NCBI RefSeq assembly: GCF_946886895.1
Contig: NZ_CAMPJO010000014.1
Location: 1-64,000 of the forward strand
DNA from: an uncultured Marinobacter sp.
GTDB taxonomy: Bacteria; Pseudomonadota; Gammaproteobacteria; Pseudomonadales; Oleiphilaceae
Reading direction: 5' to 3'
Length of the DNA stretch: 64,000 bases
Shown here: one piece after another, positions 26,783 through 35,416 of the stretch
Layout of the letters: every line of letters starts with the position of its first letter
Position numbering within the stretch: the first letter of the stretch is position 1
Translations under genes and position numbers: made by a program
Notes under the pieces: model-generated
What the model was told of the DNA's origin: nothing
Database searches by the model: none
Seen by the model: only the letters and a program-made list of their open reading frames with translations

Positions 26783-28372
26783 ATGATGGACAGGCGATCA
26801 CTGATAAAGGCATTGGTTGCATTGATGGGGGCCGGCGCCTTGCCGCTGGCTCGTCCCGGTTTCGGCGCCAGTATCCAGCCGGTGCCGGGTACCGATCCAC
26901 AGCCATTCAGCTACGCCTGGCTGAAAGGCCGGGCCCGGGCGTTGGCTGGCGAAGCCTATGTTTCCCATGAGGGTGAGTTGCCCGATGCCCTGAAAGCACT
27001 TTCATGGGACGACTACCAGGCCATCGGGTTCCGGGCGGACAAGGCCCTGTGGCGAGAGTCCGACAGCGCCTTTCAGGTTCAGCTGTTTCATCTTGGCCTG
27101 TACTTTCAGTCCCCCGTGAAGATCCACGAGGTGATTGATGGCCAGGCCAGCGAGCTTGCCTATCGCCAGGATCTGTTCCGTTACCGGGGCGAGCAGCCTC
27201 TGGGCGACCTTCCGGAAGACCTGGGTTACGCGGGCTTCCGAGTGCACTATCACAGCAACTTTGCCCTGGACCTGGCCGCGTTTCTGGGGGCCAGTTATTT
27301 CCGCGCGGTGGGATCGGAGATGCAGTACGGCATGTCGGCGCGGGGGCTTGCGATTGATACCGGTATGAATCGTGACGAGGAGTTTCCCCGGTTCTCCGAG
27401 TTCTGGCTGGAGAAGCCCGATCCGGACAGCCACCTCCTGCGGGTGTGGGCGCTTCTGGACTCACCCAGTACCACCGGCGCTTATGCCTTTGTTCTCGACC
27501 CGGGACGGAACATGGTGATGGACGTGGACGTGGCCCTGTATCCGAGAACCGACCTGCCGAGAGCGGGCATTGCACCGCTGACCAGCATGTATCAGGTGGG
27601 GGAGAACAGCCAGCGCATGGATTACGACTGGCGCCCGGAAATCCATGATTCCGATGGGCTGGCGATGCATTCCGGCAGCGGGGAATGGCTTTGGCGGCCC
27701 TTGGTGAATCCGCGGAACCTCCGGTTCAACAGCTTTCAGGATAACAACCCGAAAGGCTTTGGCCTGCTGCAGAGGGATCGTAATTTCGATCACTACCAGG
27801 ATGATGGGGTGTTCTACAACCGCCGCCCGAGTGTCTGGGTGGAGCCACGCGGTGACTGGGGGCAGGGCAGTATTGATCTGGTGGAGATCCCGACCGTTGA
27901 TGAGACCTTCGACAATATTGTGGCGTTCTGGCACCCGGAAAACCCCCTGCTTCCGGGCCGTGAGTACCTGTTCAGTTACCGTTTGCACTGGGGCGAGCAG
28001 CCGCCCGTGAGACCCTATGAGCTGGCCACCGTGCGGGCAACCCGTACCGGCCTTGGCGGTGTTGTTGGCCAGGAGCGAACGTATTTTTCCTGGCGCTTCG
28101 CCGTTGACTTCGCCGGCGGTGGCCTTGAAATGCTCGGCGACGACGCCGAGGTAGAACCGGTGATCAGCGTCAGCCGGGGCGAGGTTGAGATCACCTCGGC
28201 CCGGCCGTTGTCTGCCATTAACGGTTACCGGGCCATGTTCGACCTGGTGCCAGGTGATTCCGTCGAACCTATCAATATCCGGCTGTACCTCCGGCTGGGC
28301 GATGAGGCGCTCACTGAAACCTGGGTGTACCAATACACACCACCCCCTGTCGCCGATCGCAGGCTCTATTGA
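26783..28372 (+). CDS. opgD: Glucan biosynthesis protein D
   Basis: 529 aa. OpgD is a paralogue of OpgG that shapes the structure of periplasmic glucans. It has a Tat-type signal (MMDRRSLIKALVALMGAGAL), as in E. coli OpgD, unlike the Sec signal of OpgG. Mature features match the family: SWDDYQAIGFRADKALW, SARGLAIDTGMNRDEEFPRF and the DYDWRPEIHDSDGL segment. ATG 26783 is chosen, with GAGGAG six bases away; ATG 26786 is equally possible. It ends the opgG-orf-opgH-opgD operon. Its short gap to the gntR operator region has no T-rich terminator. Confidence 0.93.
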   Translation: MMDRRSLIKALVALMGAGALPLARPGFGASIQPVPGTDPQPFSYAWLKGRARALAGEAYVSHEGELPDALKALSWDDYQAIGFRADKALWRESDSAFQVQLFHLGLYFQSPVKIHEVIDGQASELAYRQDLFRYRGEQPLGDLPEDLGYAGFRVHYHSNFALDLAAFLGASYFRAVGSEMQYGMSARGLAIDTGMNRDEEFPRFSEFWLEKPDPDSHLLRVWALLDSPSTTGAYAFVLDPGRNMVMDVDVALYPRTDLPRAGIAPLTSMYQVGENSQRMDYDWRPEIHDSDGLAMHSGSGEWLWRPLVNPRNLRFNSFQDNNPKGFGLLQRDRNFDHYQDDGVFYNRRPSVWVEPRGDWGQGSIDLVEIPTVDETFDNIVAFWHPENPLLPGREYLFSYRLHWGEQPPVRPYELATVRATRTGLGGVVGQERTYFSWRFAVDFAGGGLEMLGDDAEVEPVISVSRGEVEITSARPLSAINGYRAMFDLVPGDSVEPINIRLYLRLGDEALTETWVYQYTPPPVADRRLY

Positions 28373-28384
28373 TCGGCGGCCAAC

Positions 28385-28479
28385 TGTTAACAATCCACCG
28401 GCTGATACAGGGTGGATTGTTGACAATATGTCCTTCAAGGCGTAAATTTCTACAAAATCTTGGTAATTTTGTCGACAAA
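28385..28479. promoter_or_regulatory. Three TTGTYRACAA-like operators upstream of gntR
   Basis: Three related palindromes lie in 95 bases: TGTTAACA (28385-28392), TTGTTGACAA (28417-28426) and TTTGTCGACAAA (28468-28479). Their centres are 33 and 52 bases apart, close to whole helical turns. All fit the T-GT...AC-A pattern of FadR-type GntR regulators. The first two form the arms of a 14-base inverted repeat (28386-28399 with 28411-28424). The third ends two bases before the gntR ATG and replaces its ribosome site, so binding would block the start. Autoregulation is inference. Confidence 0.6.
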
Positions 28480-28481
28480 TT

Positions 28482-29162
28482 ATGCCTGAGCTCCTGTCCT
28501 CCACTTACACCCGCGCGGATGAAGCCTTCGATTGTCTGCAAACTGCAATCGTAAAAGGGGAGCTTGCGCCCGGCGACAAGATCGGCGAGCTGGAATTGTG
28601 CTCGCGCTTTCACCTCACACGCGGCCCGCTCCGGGAAGCGCTTGGGCGGCTTGAGTCCCGGGGCTTGCTGGTACGTCGTCCCCACGCCGGGGTGAAGGTC
28701 GTGGCCGTCAGCGCCTCGGAATTGATCGAGCTCTACCGCATCCGGGAAGTCATGGAAGGGCTGGCCGCCCGTCAGGCTGCCGAGCGCATGACCGACCAGG
28801 AAATTGCGGATCTGCAGGCGACGCTGGATGCCCATGAGCGGATGATTGATGAGGCTCAGGGCCAGGCCTATTATCAGGCCGAGGGTGATTACGACTTTCA
28901 TCACCGGATCGCGACCGGCAGCCGAAACACCAAACTGGCCCAGATGCTGTTGGGTGATCTTTACTACATGGTGCGGATGTACCGATACCGGTTAAGCACC
29001 TCCACCGGGCGCCCCCAGCGTGCGCTCGGAGAGCACCGGCGCATTGTCGAGGCCATTGCCCAGCGCGACGGAGAGCTCGCGGAATTTCTGATGAAAAGAC
29101 ACATCAACGCCGCCCGACTGAACATCGAAAAGAAGATCCGGGATGGCGAGCTAACAATCTGA
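28482..29162 (+). CDS. GntR/FCD-family regulator of the methylcitrate operon
   Basis: 226 aa. Residues 8-75 are a winged helix-turn-helix with the GntR signature (ELELCSRFHLTRGPLREALGRLESRGLL). Residues 85-215 are a helical FCD ligand-binding domain; the metal or acid-binding residues probably include D-x3-H in GDYDFHHRIA and the later GEHRRIVEAI. This subfamily commonly sits at the head of prp operons in Pseudomonas-like bacteria, where methylcitrate-type acids act as effectors. It is the first gene of the prp operon here. There is no good Shine-Dalgarno: a palindromic operator occupies that place. Confidence 0.9.
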   Translation: MPELLSSTYTRADEAFDCLQTAIVKGELAPGDKIGELELCSRFHLTRGPLREALGRLESRGLLVRRPHAGVKVVAVSASELIELYRIREVMEGLAARQAAERMTDQEIADLQATLDAHERMIDEAQGQAYYQAEGDYDFHHRIATGSRNTKLAQMLLGDLYYMVRMYRYRLSTSTGRPQRALGEHRRIVEAIAQRDGELAEFLMKRHINAARLNIEKKIRDGELTI

Positions 29163-29176
29163 AACGGGGTCTGAAA

Positions 29177-29204
29177 GGGGTCTGACCCCTCGGGGTCAGA
29201 CCCC
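29177..29204. repeat. Palindromic repeat, GGGGTCTGACCCC family
   Basis: An exact 28-base palindromic unit of GGGGTCTGACCCC, TC, GGGGTCAGACCCC, between gntR and prpB. A partial copy of the left arm (GGGGTCTGA) lies at 29167-29175. The same unit occurs twice downstream of acnD at 33993-34059. It behaves like a REP element; no REP-type transposase is in the window. Confidence 0.85.
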
Positions 29205-29252
29205 ACCTTATCAATCAGCACCCCATCTTCATAACCAACAGAGGCCACCACC

Positions 29253-30140
29253 ATGTCCAACAAACTCTCCGCCGGCGCCCGCTTCCGCAAGGCGCTGAAA
29301 GACAACCAGCCGCTGCAGATCGTGGGCACCATCAACGCCTACGCCGCCATGATGGCCGAAAAAGTCGGGCACCAGGCGATCTACCTGTCCGGTGGCGGCG
29401 TGGCGAACGCCTCATACGGCCTGCCGGATCTGGGCATGACGTCGATGAACGACGTGGTCGAAGACGTTCGCCGCATCACCGCCGCTACCGATGTGCCACT
29501 GCTGGTGGACATCGACACCGGCTGGGGCGGCGCGTTCAACATCGGCCGCACGATCCGCGAGATGGAACGTGCCGGTGCCGCTGCTGTCCACATTGAAGAT
29601 CAGGTGGCCCAGAAGCGTTGTGGCCATCGCCCGAACAAGGAAATTGTGTCCCAGGACGAAATGGTTGACCGGATCAAGGCAGCGGTCGATGCCCGAGAGG
29701 ACAAGGACTTCTTCATTATGGCCCGTACCGATGCCTTCCAGAAAGAAGGCCTGGAAGCGGCCATTGAGCGGGCCAAAGCCTGTATCGAAGCGGGTGCGGA
29801 CGGCATCTTTGCCGAAGCCGTTACCGAGCTGGAGCACTACAAGGCCTTTTCCGACGCGCTGGACGTGCCCATCCTGGCCAACATCACCGAGTTTGGCGCC
29901 ACACCGCTGTATAACCGGCAGGAGTTGGCGGACGCTGGTGCCGACATGGTGCTGTACCCGCTCAGCGCCTTCCGTGCCATGAACAAGGCTGCACTGACGG
30001 TGTACCAGAACATCCTGGACAAAGGCGATCAGAAGGACGTGATTGACCTGATGCAAACCCGGATGGAACTCTACGATTTTCTGAATTACCACGAATTCGA
30101 GCGCAAGCTGGACCAGTTGTTCCAGCAGAGCAAAGGTTAA
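29253..30140 (+). CDS. prpB: 2-methylisocitrate lyase
   Basis: 295 aa. PrpB splits 2-methylisocitrate into pyruvate and succinate, the last step of the methylcitrate cycle for propionyl-CoA. It is a TIM barrel of the isocitrate-lyase superfamily. The active-site loop is [12 protein letters not shown] (near residue 119), matching the K-R/K-CGH signature with the catalytic cysteine. Mg-binding VDIDTGWGG (near 85) and the IEDQVAQK segment are present, and length equals the E. coli enzyme. It is the first catabolic gene of the operon, 90 bases after gntR. Confidence 0.96.
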   Translation: MSNKLSAGARFRKALKDNQPLQIVGTINAYAAMMAEKVGHQAIYLSGGGVANASYGLPDLGMTSMNDVVEDVRRITAATDVPLLVDIDTGWGGAFNIGRTIREMERAGAAAVHIEDQVAQKRCGHRPNKEIVSQDEMVDRIKAAVDAREDKDFFIMARTDAFQKEGLEAAIERAKACIEAGADGIFAEAVTELEHYKAFSDALDVPILANITEFGATPLYNRQELADAGADMVLYPLSAFRAMNKAALTVYQNILDKGDQKDVIDLMQTRMELYDFLNYHEFERKLDQLFQQSKG

Positions 30141-30146
30141 CGAGGC

Positions 30147-30178
30147 TTGTTGGATTACGGCTTCGCCTAATCCAACAA
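30147..30178. repeat. REP-like hairpin, copy 1
   Basis: TTGTTGGATTA and TAATCCAACAA pair around a short CGGCTTCGCC core, starting six bases after the prpB stop. Together with copy 2 it forms a pair in inverted context, the usual layout of REP (BIME-type) elements. Confidence 0.85.
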
Positions 30179-30208
30179 GAACCAGACCGGAACCCTGGCA
30201 ACGAACAC

Positions 30209-30242
30209 GTAGGTCGGATTAGCCAACGGCGTAATCCGACAA
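30209..30242. repeat. REP-like hairpin, copy 2
   Basis: GTAGGTCGGATTAGC and GCGTAATCCGACAA form a second hairpin of the same family as the one at 30147-30178 (shared GGATTA...TAATCC core). Both lie in the prpB-prpC gap and may affect mRNA stability between the two genes. Confidence 0.85.
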
Positions 30243-30272
30243 CCCAGACCAGAGAATGAGGGGGAAACAACA

Positions 30273-31403
30273 ATGGCTGAAGCAAAACAACTAGGCGGCG
30301 CGGGCCTTCGGGGCCAGGTCGCGGGTGAAACCGCCCTGTGTACCGTTGGTCAGAGTGGCGCTGGACTGACCTATCGTGGCTATGAAATCGCGGACCTGGC
30401 GGAGAAGGCGCAGTTTGAGGAAATCGCCTACCTGCTGCTGCGTGGCAAACTGCCGAACCGCCAGGAACTGGATGGCTACAAGAAAAAGCTCCAGAGCCTG
30501 CGGGGCTTGCCCGCTGCCCTGAAGTCGGTGCTGGAACAGATTCCCAAAGACGCCCACCCGATGGATGTGATGCGCACCGGCTGCTCCATGCTGGGTAACC
30601 TGGAAACCGAGCAGGACTTCAGCGAGCAGGATGACAAGATCGACCGCATGCTGGCGATTTTCCCGTCCATTATTACCTACTGGTACCGCTTCGCCCACGA
30701 AGGCGTACGCATTGAAACCGACAGCGACGTGGATTCCATTGGCGGCCATTTCCTGGAACTGCTCCACGGCAAGAAGCCCAGCGAACTCCATGAAAAAGTC
30801 ATGAACGTGTCTCTGATTCTTTATGCCGAGCATGAATTTAACGCCTCGACGTTTACCGCCCGGGTGTGTGCGTCGACCTTGTCCGACATCCACAGCTGCG
30901 TTACCGGTGCCATCGGCACACTGCGTGGACCGTTGCACGGGGGCGCCAACGAAGCCGCCATGGCACTGATCCAGAAGTTCAAGACTCCGGACGAGGCAGA
31001 AAAAGGCCTGTTGGGCATGCTGGAGCGCAAGGAAAAGATCATGGGCTTTGGCCACGCGATCTACAAGGATTCAGACCCGCGCAACGCGATCATCAAGCAG
31101 TGGTCCAAGAAGCTGGCAGAGGAAGTGGGCGATACCGTGCTGTACCCGGTATCCGAGCGCTGCGAGGCCGTGATGTGGCGCGAGAAAAAGCTGTTCTGTA
31201 ACGCCGACTTCTTCCACGCCTCGGCTTATCACTTCATGGGCATCCCGACCGAGCTGTTCACCCCGATCTTCGTGATGTCCCGGGTATCCGGCTGGACCGC
31301 TCACGTGAAAGAGCAGCGCGAGAAAAACCGCATCATTCGCCCGAGCGCCGATTACACCGGCCCGGCGGATGCCAAGTGGGTGCCGATTGAGGAGCGGCCA
31401 TGA
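30273..31403 (+). CDS. prpC: 2-methylcitrate synthase
   Basis: 376 aa. PrpC condenses propionyl-CoA with oxaloacetate. It is a citrate-synthase fold protein of the short type II-like form. Catalytic residues are in GPLHGGANE (the substrate-binding histidine), GFGHAIYKDSDPR (catalytic histidine) and the later FCNADFFHASAY segment with the catalytic aspartate. The N-terminal GAGLRGQVAGETALCTVG start is typical of PrpC rather than GltA. Length is usual (about 375). It overlaps acnD by four bases (ATGA), showing tight coupling. Confidence 0.95.
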   Translation: MAEAKQLGGAGLRGQVAGETALCTVGQSGAGLTYRGYEIADLAEKAQFEEIAYLLLRGKLPNRQELDGYKKKLQSLRGLPAALKSVLEQIPKDAHPMDVMRTGCSMLGNLETEQDFSEQDDKIDRMLAIFPSIITYWYRFAHEGVRIETDSDVDSIGGHFLELLHGKKPSELHEKVMNVSLILYAEHEFNASTFTARVCASTLSDIHSCVTGAIGTLRGPLHGGANEAAMALIQKFKTPDEAEKGLLGMLERKEKIMGFGHAIYKDSDPRNAIIKQWSKKLAEEVGDTVLYPVSERCEAVMWREKKLFCNADFFHASAYHFMGIPTELFTPIFVMSRVSGWTAHVKEQREKNRIIRPSADYTGPADAKWVPIEERP

Positions 31404-33997
31404 ACACCAACTACCGCAAACCCCTCCCCGGCACCGACCTGGACTATTTCGATACGCGCCAGGCCGTGGAAGACATCCAGGCCGGCGCCTATGACAAACT
31501 TCCGTATACCTCCAAAATCCTGGCGGAACAACTGGTGCGCCGTTGCGATCCGGCGGCGTTGACGGATTCCCTGAAACAGCTGGTCGAGCGCAAGCGGGAT
31601 CTGGATTTCCCCTGGTATCCCGCGCGAGTGGTTTGCCACGACATCCTTGGCCAGACCGCTCTGGTGGATCTGGCCGGCCTGCGCGATGCCATCAAGGAGA
31701 AGGGCGGTGACCCGGCCAAGGTTAACCCGGTGGTGCCCACGCAGCTGATCGTGGATCACTCCCTGGCGGTGGAACACGCGGGCTTCGAACAGGACGCTTT
31801 CGAAAAGAACCGGCAGATCGAAGATCGCCGCAACGACGACCGTTTTCACTTCATCAACTGGACCAAGACTGCGTTCGAGAACGTGGATGTGATTCCGCCC
31901 GGCAACGGCATCATGCATCAGATCAACCTGGAGAAGATGTCGCCGGTGGTTCAGGCTCGCGATGGCGTAGCTTACCCGGATACCTGTGTTGGCACCGACA
32001 GCCACACCCCGATGGTGGATGCCCTGGGCGTCATTTCGGTCGGCGTTGGCGGCCTGGAAGCCGAGAGCGTGATGCTTGGCCGTGCCTCCATGATGCGGTT
32101 GCCGGATATCGTTGGTGTGGAGCTGACCGGAAAAATTCAGCCCGGCATCACCAGTACAGACATGGTACTGGCGATCACCGAATTCCTGCGTAAAGAGCGC
32201 GTGGTGGGTGCCTACCTGGAATTTTATGGCGAAGGCGCTGACAGCCTCACCGTCGGTGACCGGGCCACTATCTCCAACATGACTCCGGAATACGGGGCCA
32301 CCGCGGCGATGTTCTACATTGACGGCCAGACCATCGATTACCTGAAGCTGACCGGTCGTGAAGACGAGCAGGTTGCCCTGGTCGAGACGTTTGCCAAAGA
32401 GACCGGCTTGTGGGCGGACAGCATGAAGAACGCCGAATACGAGCGTGTGCTGACGTTTGACCTGTCGAAGGTCACCCGTACCCTGGCTGGCCCCTCCAAT
32501 CCTCACGCCCATCTGCCCACCTCCGAGCTTGCCGAGCGTGGTATCGCTGGCAAATGGGAGAAGGAAGAGGGCAGGATGCCCGATGGCGCCTGCATTATCG
32601 CCGCCATCACCAGCTGCACCAACACCAGTAACCCTCGTAACATGGTGGCCGCCGGCCTGATCGCCCGCAACGCCAACAAACTGGGCCTGACCCGCAAGCC
32701 CTGGGTGAAAACCTCCCTGGCGCCGGGCTCCAAAACGGTCAAGATGTATCTGGAAGAAGCCAAACTGCTACCCGAGCTGGAAACCCTGGGATTTGGCGTG
32801 GTGGCTTTTGCCTGCACTACCTGTAACGGCATGAGCGGCGCTCTGGACCCGAAAATCCAGCAGGAAATCATCGACCGGGACCTGTACTCAACGGCGGTGC
32901 TGTCCGGCAACCGTAACTTTGACGGCCGGATTCACCCCTACGCCAAGCAGGCGTTCCTGGCGTCTCCGCCGCTGGTCGTCGCCTATGCCATTGCCGGCAC
33001 CATCCGCTTCGACATCGAGAAGGACACCCTGGGCCATGACCAGAACGGCAACCCCATCACTCTGAAGGACATCTGGCCGGACGATGCGGAGATCGATGCC
33101 ATCGTGAAATCCAGCGTCAAGCCGGAACAGTTCCGCAGTACCTATATTCCGATGTTCGACATCACCCGGGATGCGCAGGCCAACACCAACCCGAACTATG
33201 ACTGGCGGCCCCAGAGCACCTACATTCGTCGCCCGCCCTACTGGGAAGGTGGCATGGTGGGGGAGAAAACCCTCAAGGGCATGCGCCCGCTGGCGGTGCT
33301 GCCGGATAACATCACCACCGACCATCTGTCGCCGTCCAACGCCATTCTGATGGACAGCGCTGCGGGTGAATACCTGCACAAGATGGGCGTGCCGGAGGAG
33401 GACTTTAACTCCTACGCCACCCATCGGGGTGATCACCTGACCGCGCAACGGGCCACCTTCGCCAACCCGAAACTGTTCAACGAAATGGTCCGGGACGAAA
33501 ACGGCAAGGTGAAACAGGGTTCGCTGGCGCGGATCGAGCCGGAAGGCAAGGTCACTCGCATGTGGGAAGCCATTGAAACCTATATGGAACGCAAACAGCC
33601 GCTGATCATCATCGCCGGCGCGGACTACGGCCAGGGTTCCTCCCGTGACTGGGCCGCCAAAGGCGTGGCGCTGGCAGGCGTGGAGGCGATTGTGGCGGAA
33701 GGCTTTGAACGCATTCACCGTACCAACCTGGTGGGCATGGGCGTGATGCCGTTGCAATTCGAGGAAGGCACCACCCGCCAAACCCTGGGTATCGACGGCA
33801 CCGAAACCTACGACGTGGAGGGCGCCGCAGCGCCTCGCGCCGAGCTGACGCTGGTCATCCACCGCAAGAACGGCAACACCGAACGCGTGCCCGTGATCTG
33901 CAGACTGGATACCGCCGAAGAAGTGTCTATTTACAGTGCTGGCGGTGTGTTGCAACGGTTTGCGGAGGATTTCCTGCAGTCTGAGAGTGCTGCTTGA
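31400..33997 (+). CDS. acnD: Fe/S-dependent 2-methylcitrate dehydratase AcnD
   Basis: 865 aa. AcnD is an aconitase-like enzyme that dehydrates 2-methylcitrate, needing PrpF so that the resulting methylaconitate can be used. The cluster cysteines are present in AAITSCTNTSNPRNM (near 402) and FACTTCNGMSGAL (near 467). The C-terminal swivelling domain holds ADYGQGSSRDWAAKGV. The length matches the AcnD group, shorter than AcnA. It overlaps prpC by four bases. A 67-base palindrome overlaps its stop codon, forming the gap to prpF. Confidence 0.95.
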   Translation: MNTNYRKPLPGTDLDYFDTRQAVEDIQAGAYDKLPYTSKILAEQLVRRCDPAALTDSLKQLVERKRDLDFPWYPARVVCHDILGQTALVDLAGLRDAIKEKGGDPAKVNPVVPTQLIVDHSLAVEHAGFEQDAFEKNRQIEDRRNDDRFHFINWTKTAFENVDVIPPGNGIMHQINLEKMSPVVQARDGVAYPDTCVGTDSHTPMVDALGVISVGVGGLEAESVMLGRASMMRLPDIVGVELTGKIQPGITSTDMVLAITEFLRKERVVGAYLEFYGEGADSLTVGDRATISNMTPEYGATAAMFYIDGQTIDYLKLTGREDEQVALVETFAKETGLWADSMKNAEYERVLTFDLSKVTRTLAGPSNPHAHLPTSELAERGIAGKWEKEEGRMPDGACIIAAITSCTNTSNPRNMVAAGLIARNANKLGLTRKPWVKTSLAPGSKTVKMYLEEAKLLPELETLGFGVVAFACTTCNGMSGALDPKIQQEIIDRDLYSTAVLSGNRNFDGRIHPYAKQAFLASPPLVVAYAIAGTIRFDIEKDTLGHDQNGNPITLKDIWPDDAEIDAIVKSSVKPEQFRSTYIPMFDITRDAQANTNPNYDWRPQSTYIRRPPYWEGGMVGEKTLKGMRPLAVLPDNITTDHLSPSNAILMDSAAGEYLHKMGVPEEDFNSYATHRGDHLTAQRATFANPKLFNEMVRDENGKVKQGSLARIEPEGKVTRMWEAIETYMERKQPLIIIAGADYGQGSSRDWAAKGVALAGVEAIVAEGFERIHRTNLVGMGVMPLQFEEGTTRQTLGIDGTETYDVEGAAAPRAELTLVIHRKNGNTERVPVICRLDTAEEVSIYSAGGVLQRFAEDFLQSESAA

Positions 33998-34059
33998 AGG
34001 TGGGGTCTGACCCCTCGGGGTCAGGGTCTGACCCCTCGGGGTCAGACCCCACCTTCAAG
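33993..34059. repeat. Double palindromic repeat between acnD and prpF
   Basis: A 67-base element with an exact 22-base inverted repeat: CTTGAAGGTGGGGTCTGACCCC at the left and its reverse complement ending at 34059. It contains two tandem copies of the GGGGTCTGACCCCTCGGGGTCAG unit also present at 29177-29204. The acnD TGA stop lies inside the left arm. The RNA would fold into a very stable stem just before prpF. Confidence 0.9.
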
Positions 34060-34092
34060 CCCCCATTTCCACTGTCAAAAAAGACCAAAACC

Positions 34093-35271
34093 ATGCCCAA
34101 CGCCCCGCAAATCAAAATCCCCGCCACCTATATGCGTGGCGGCACATCAAAAGGCGTTTTTTTCCGCCTGAAGGATCTGCCGGAAGCCTGCCAGGTCCCG
34201 GGCGAAGCCCGGGATAACCTCCTGCTGCGCGTCATCGGTAGCCCGGACCCCTACCAGAAGCAGATCGACGGCATGGGCGGCGCCACCTCCAGCACCAGCA
34301 AAACCGTGATCCTGGCCGAGCCCACCCAGCCGGATCACGACGTCGACTACCTGTTTGGTCAGGTTTCCATCGACAAGCCGTTTGTGGACTGGAGCGGTAA
34401 CTGCGGCAACCTGACGGCAGCGGTCGGTGCTTTCGCCATCCACAGTGGCTTCGTGGCCAAAGACCGGATTCCGGAAAATGGAACCTGCACCGTCCGTATC
34501 TGGCAGGCCAACATCCGCAAAACCATCGTCGCCCATGTGCCCATCACCCACGGTGAAGTACAGGAGACCGGTGATTTCGAGTTGGACGGCGTCACGTTTC
34601 CGGCGGCCGAAGTGCAGGTGGAATTCATGGACCCGGCCGACGGCGAAGGTTCCATGTTCCCCACCGGCAACCTGGTGGACGATCTGGATGTGCCCGGCGT
34701 CGGCACCCTGAAAGTCACCCTGATCAACGCCGGCATTCCTACCATCTTCGTGAACGCCGAGGATATCGGATACAAGGGCACCGAGCTGCAGGATGACATC
34801 AACAGCGATCCGAAAGCCCTGGCCACGTTCGAAACCATCCGGGCCCATGGTGCGGTAAAAATGGGCCTGATCCAGACCATCGAAGAAGCCGCCAACCGCC
34901 AGCACACCCCGAAAGTGGCCTTCGTGGCTAACCCCTCTGACTACGTGTCCTCGAGCGGCAAACACATCGGAGCCGGGGATGTGGACGTTCTGGTCCGGGC
35001 CCTGTCCATGGGCAAACTGCACCACGCCATGATGGGCACTGCCGCGGTAGCTATTGCCACGGCATCGGCTGTTCCGGGAACCCTCGTGAATCTGGCTGCC
35101 GGCGGCGGTGACCGTACGCATGTCACCTTCGGCCATCCATCCGGTACCCTGCGTGTGGGTGCGGAAGCCAGAGAGGTCAACGGCCGGTGGACCGCCACCA
35201 AAGCCATTATGAGCCGCAGCGCGCGGATTCTGATGGAAGGTTGGGTGAGGGTGCCTGGCGACGTATTCTGA
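34093..35271 (+). CDS. prpF: AcnD-accessory isomerase PrpF, altered C-terminus
   Basis: 392 aa. PrpF isomerises methylaconitate and lets AcnD replace PrpD. It has the double hot-dog-like diaminopimelate-epimerase fold, seen from the start PATYMRGGTSKGVFFRL, the GMGGATSSTSKT motif (near 57) and the WSGNCGNLTAAVGAF active-site cysteine region (near 99). ATG 34093 is the true start; an upstream in-frame extension is palindrome sequence. The last residues read VPGDVF. A 73-base exact copy of the 3' end downstream reads VPGDSA, so the toxin-antitoxin insertion has replaced the last two residues. Full function is likely retained. Confidence 0.94.
   Translation: MPNAPQIKIPATYMRGGTSKGVFFRLKDLPEACQVPGEARDNLLLRVIGSPDPYQKQIDGMGGATSSTSKTVILAEPTQPDHDVDYLFGQVSIDKPFVDWSGNCGNLTAAVGAFAIHSGFVAKDRIPENGTCTVRIWQANIRKTIVAHVPITHGEVQETGDFELDGVTFPAAEVQVEFMDPADGEGSMFPTGNLVDDLDVPGVGTLKVTLINAGIPTIFVNAEDIGYKGTELQDDINSDPKALATFETIRAHGAVKMGLIQTIEEAANRQHTPKVAFVANPSDYVSSSGKHIGAGDVDVLVRALSMGKLHHAMMGTAAVAIATASAVPGTLVNLAAGGGDRTHVTFGHPSGTLRVGAEAREVNGRWTATKAIMSRSARILMEGWVRVPGDVF
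35190..35262 (+). repeat. 73-bp direct repeat, copy A (prpF 3' end)
   Basis: Exact match to 36097-36169. In this copy it forms codons for the last 24 or so residues of the present prpF before the final two codons and stop. Together the two copies bracket the toxin-antitoxin genes. Confidence 0.95.
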
Positions 35272-35297
35272 CAGTCGCGTAGCGGACCTGCGTTAAC

Positions 35298-35320
35298 AAG
35301 CCGGGGCGCCCCGGCTTTGC
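35298..35320 (+). terminator. GC-rich hairpin after prpF, possible terminator
   Basis: AAGCCGGGGC and GCCCCGGCTT form a perfect 20-base palindrome followed by only a short TTT-GCC tail, so it is a strong hairpin but a weak intrinsic terminator. It would reduce read-through from prpF into the inserted toxin-antitoxin genes and prpD. Confidence 0.5.
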
Positions 35321-35380
35321 CTTGCCGAAGGAAATTCACTTTCCTGACCTCGCTTCACCAAGCCAAATACCCCATCAATT

Positions 35381-35410
35381 GTTTACTGTAAGAAAACATA
35401 CTGGTAAACT
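35381..35410 (+). promoter_or_regulatory. Promoter and operator of the toxin-antitoxin pair
   Basis: GTTTAC (35381-35386) and GTAAAC (35404-35409) are inverted repeats. They overlap a -35-like TTTACT (35382-35387) and -10-like TAAACT (35405-35410) spaced by 17 bases. Transcription would start at or next to the toxin ATG at 35417, which has no ribosome site, so a nearly leaderless mRNA is possible. The overlap suits autorepression by the HTH antitoxin. Assignment is inference from spacing. Confidence 0.5.
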
Positions 35411-35416
35411 TTTGAT

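Noticed and set aside
32888..33955. Long minus-strand ORF opposite acnD
   Set aside because: It mirrors acnD codon structure, lacks a ribosome site and shows no family features; typical shadow of a GC-rich gene. The same applies to the ORFs opposite prpF, prpC and dapA.
33994..34092. In-frame N-terminal extension of prpF
   Set aside because: Its residues are the translation of the palindromic repeat; PrpF homologues start at the ATG at 34093.
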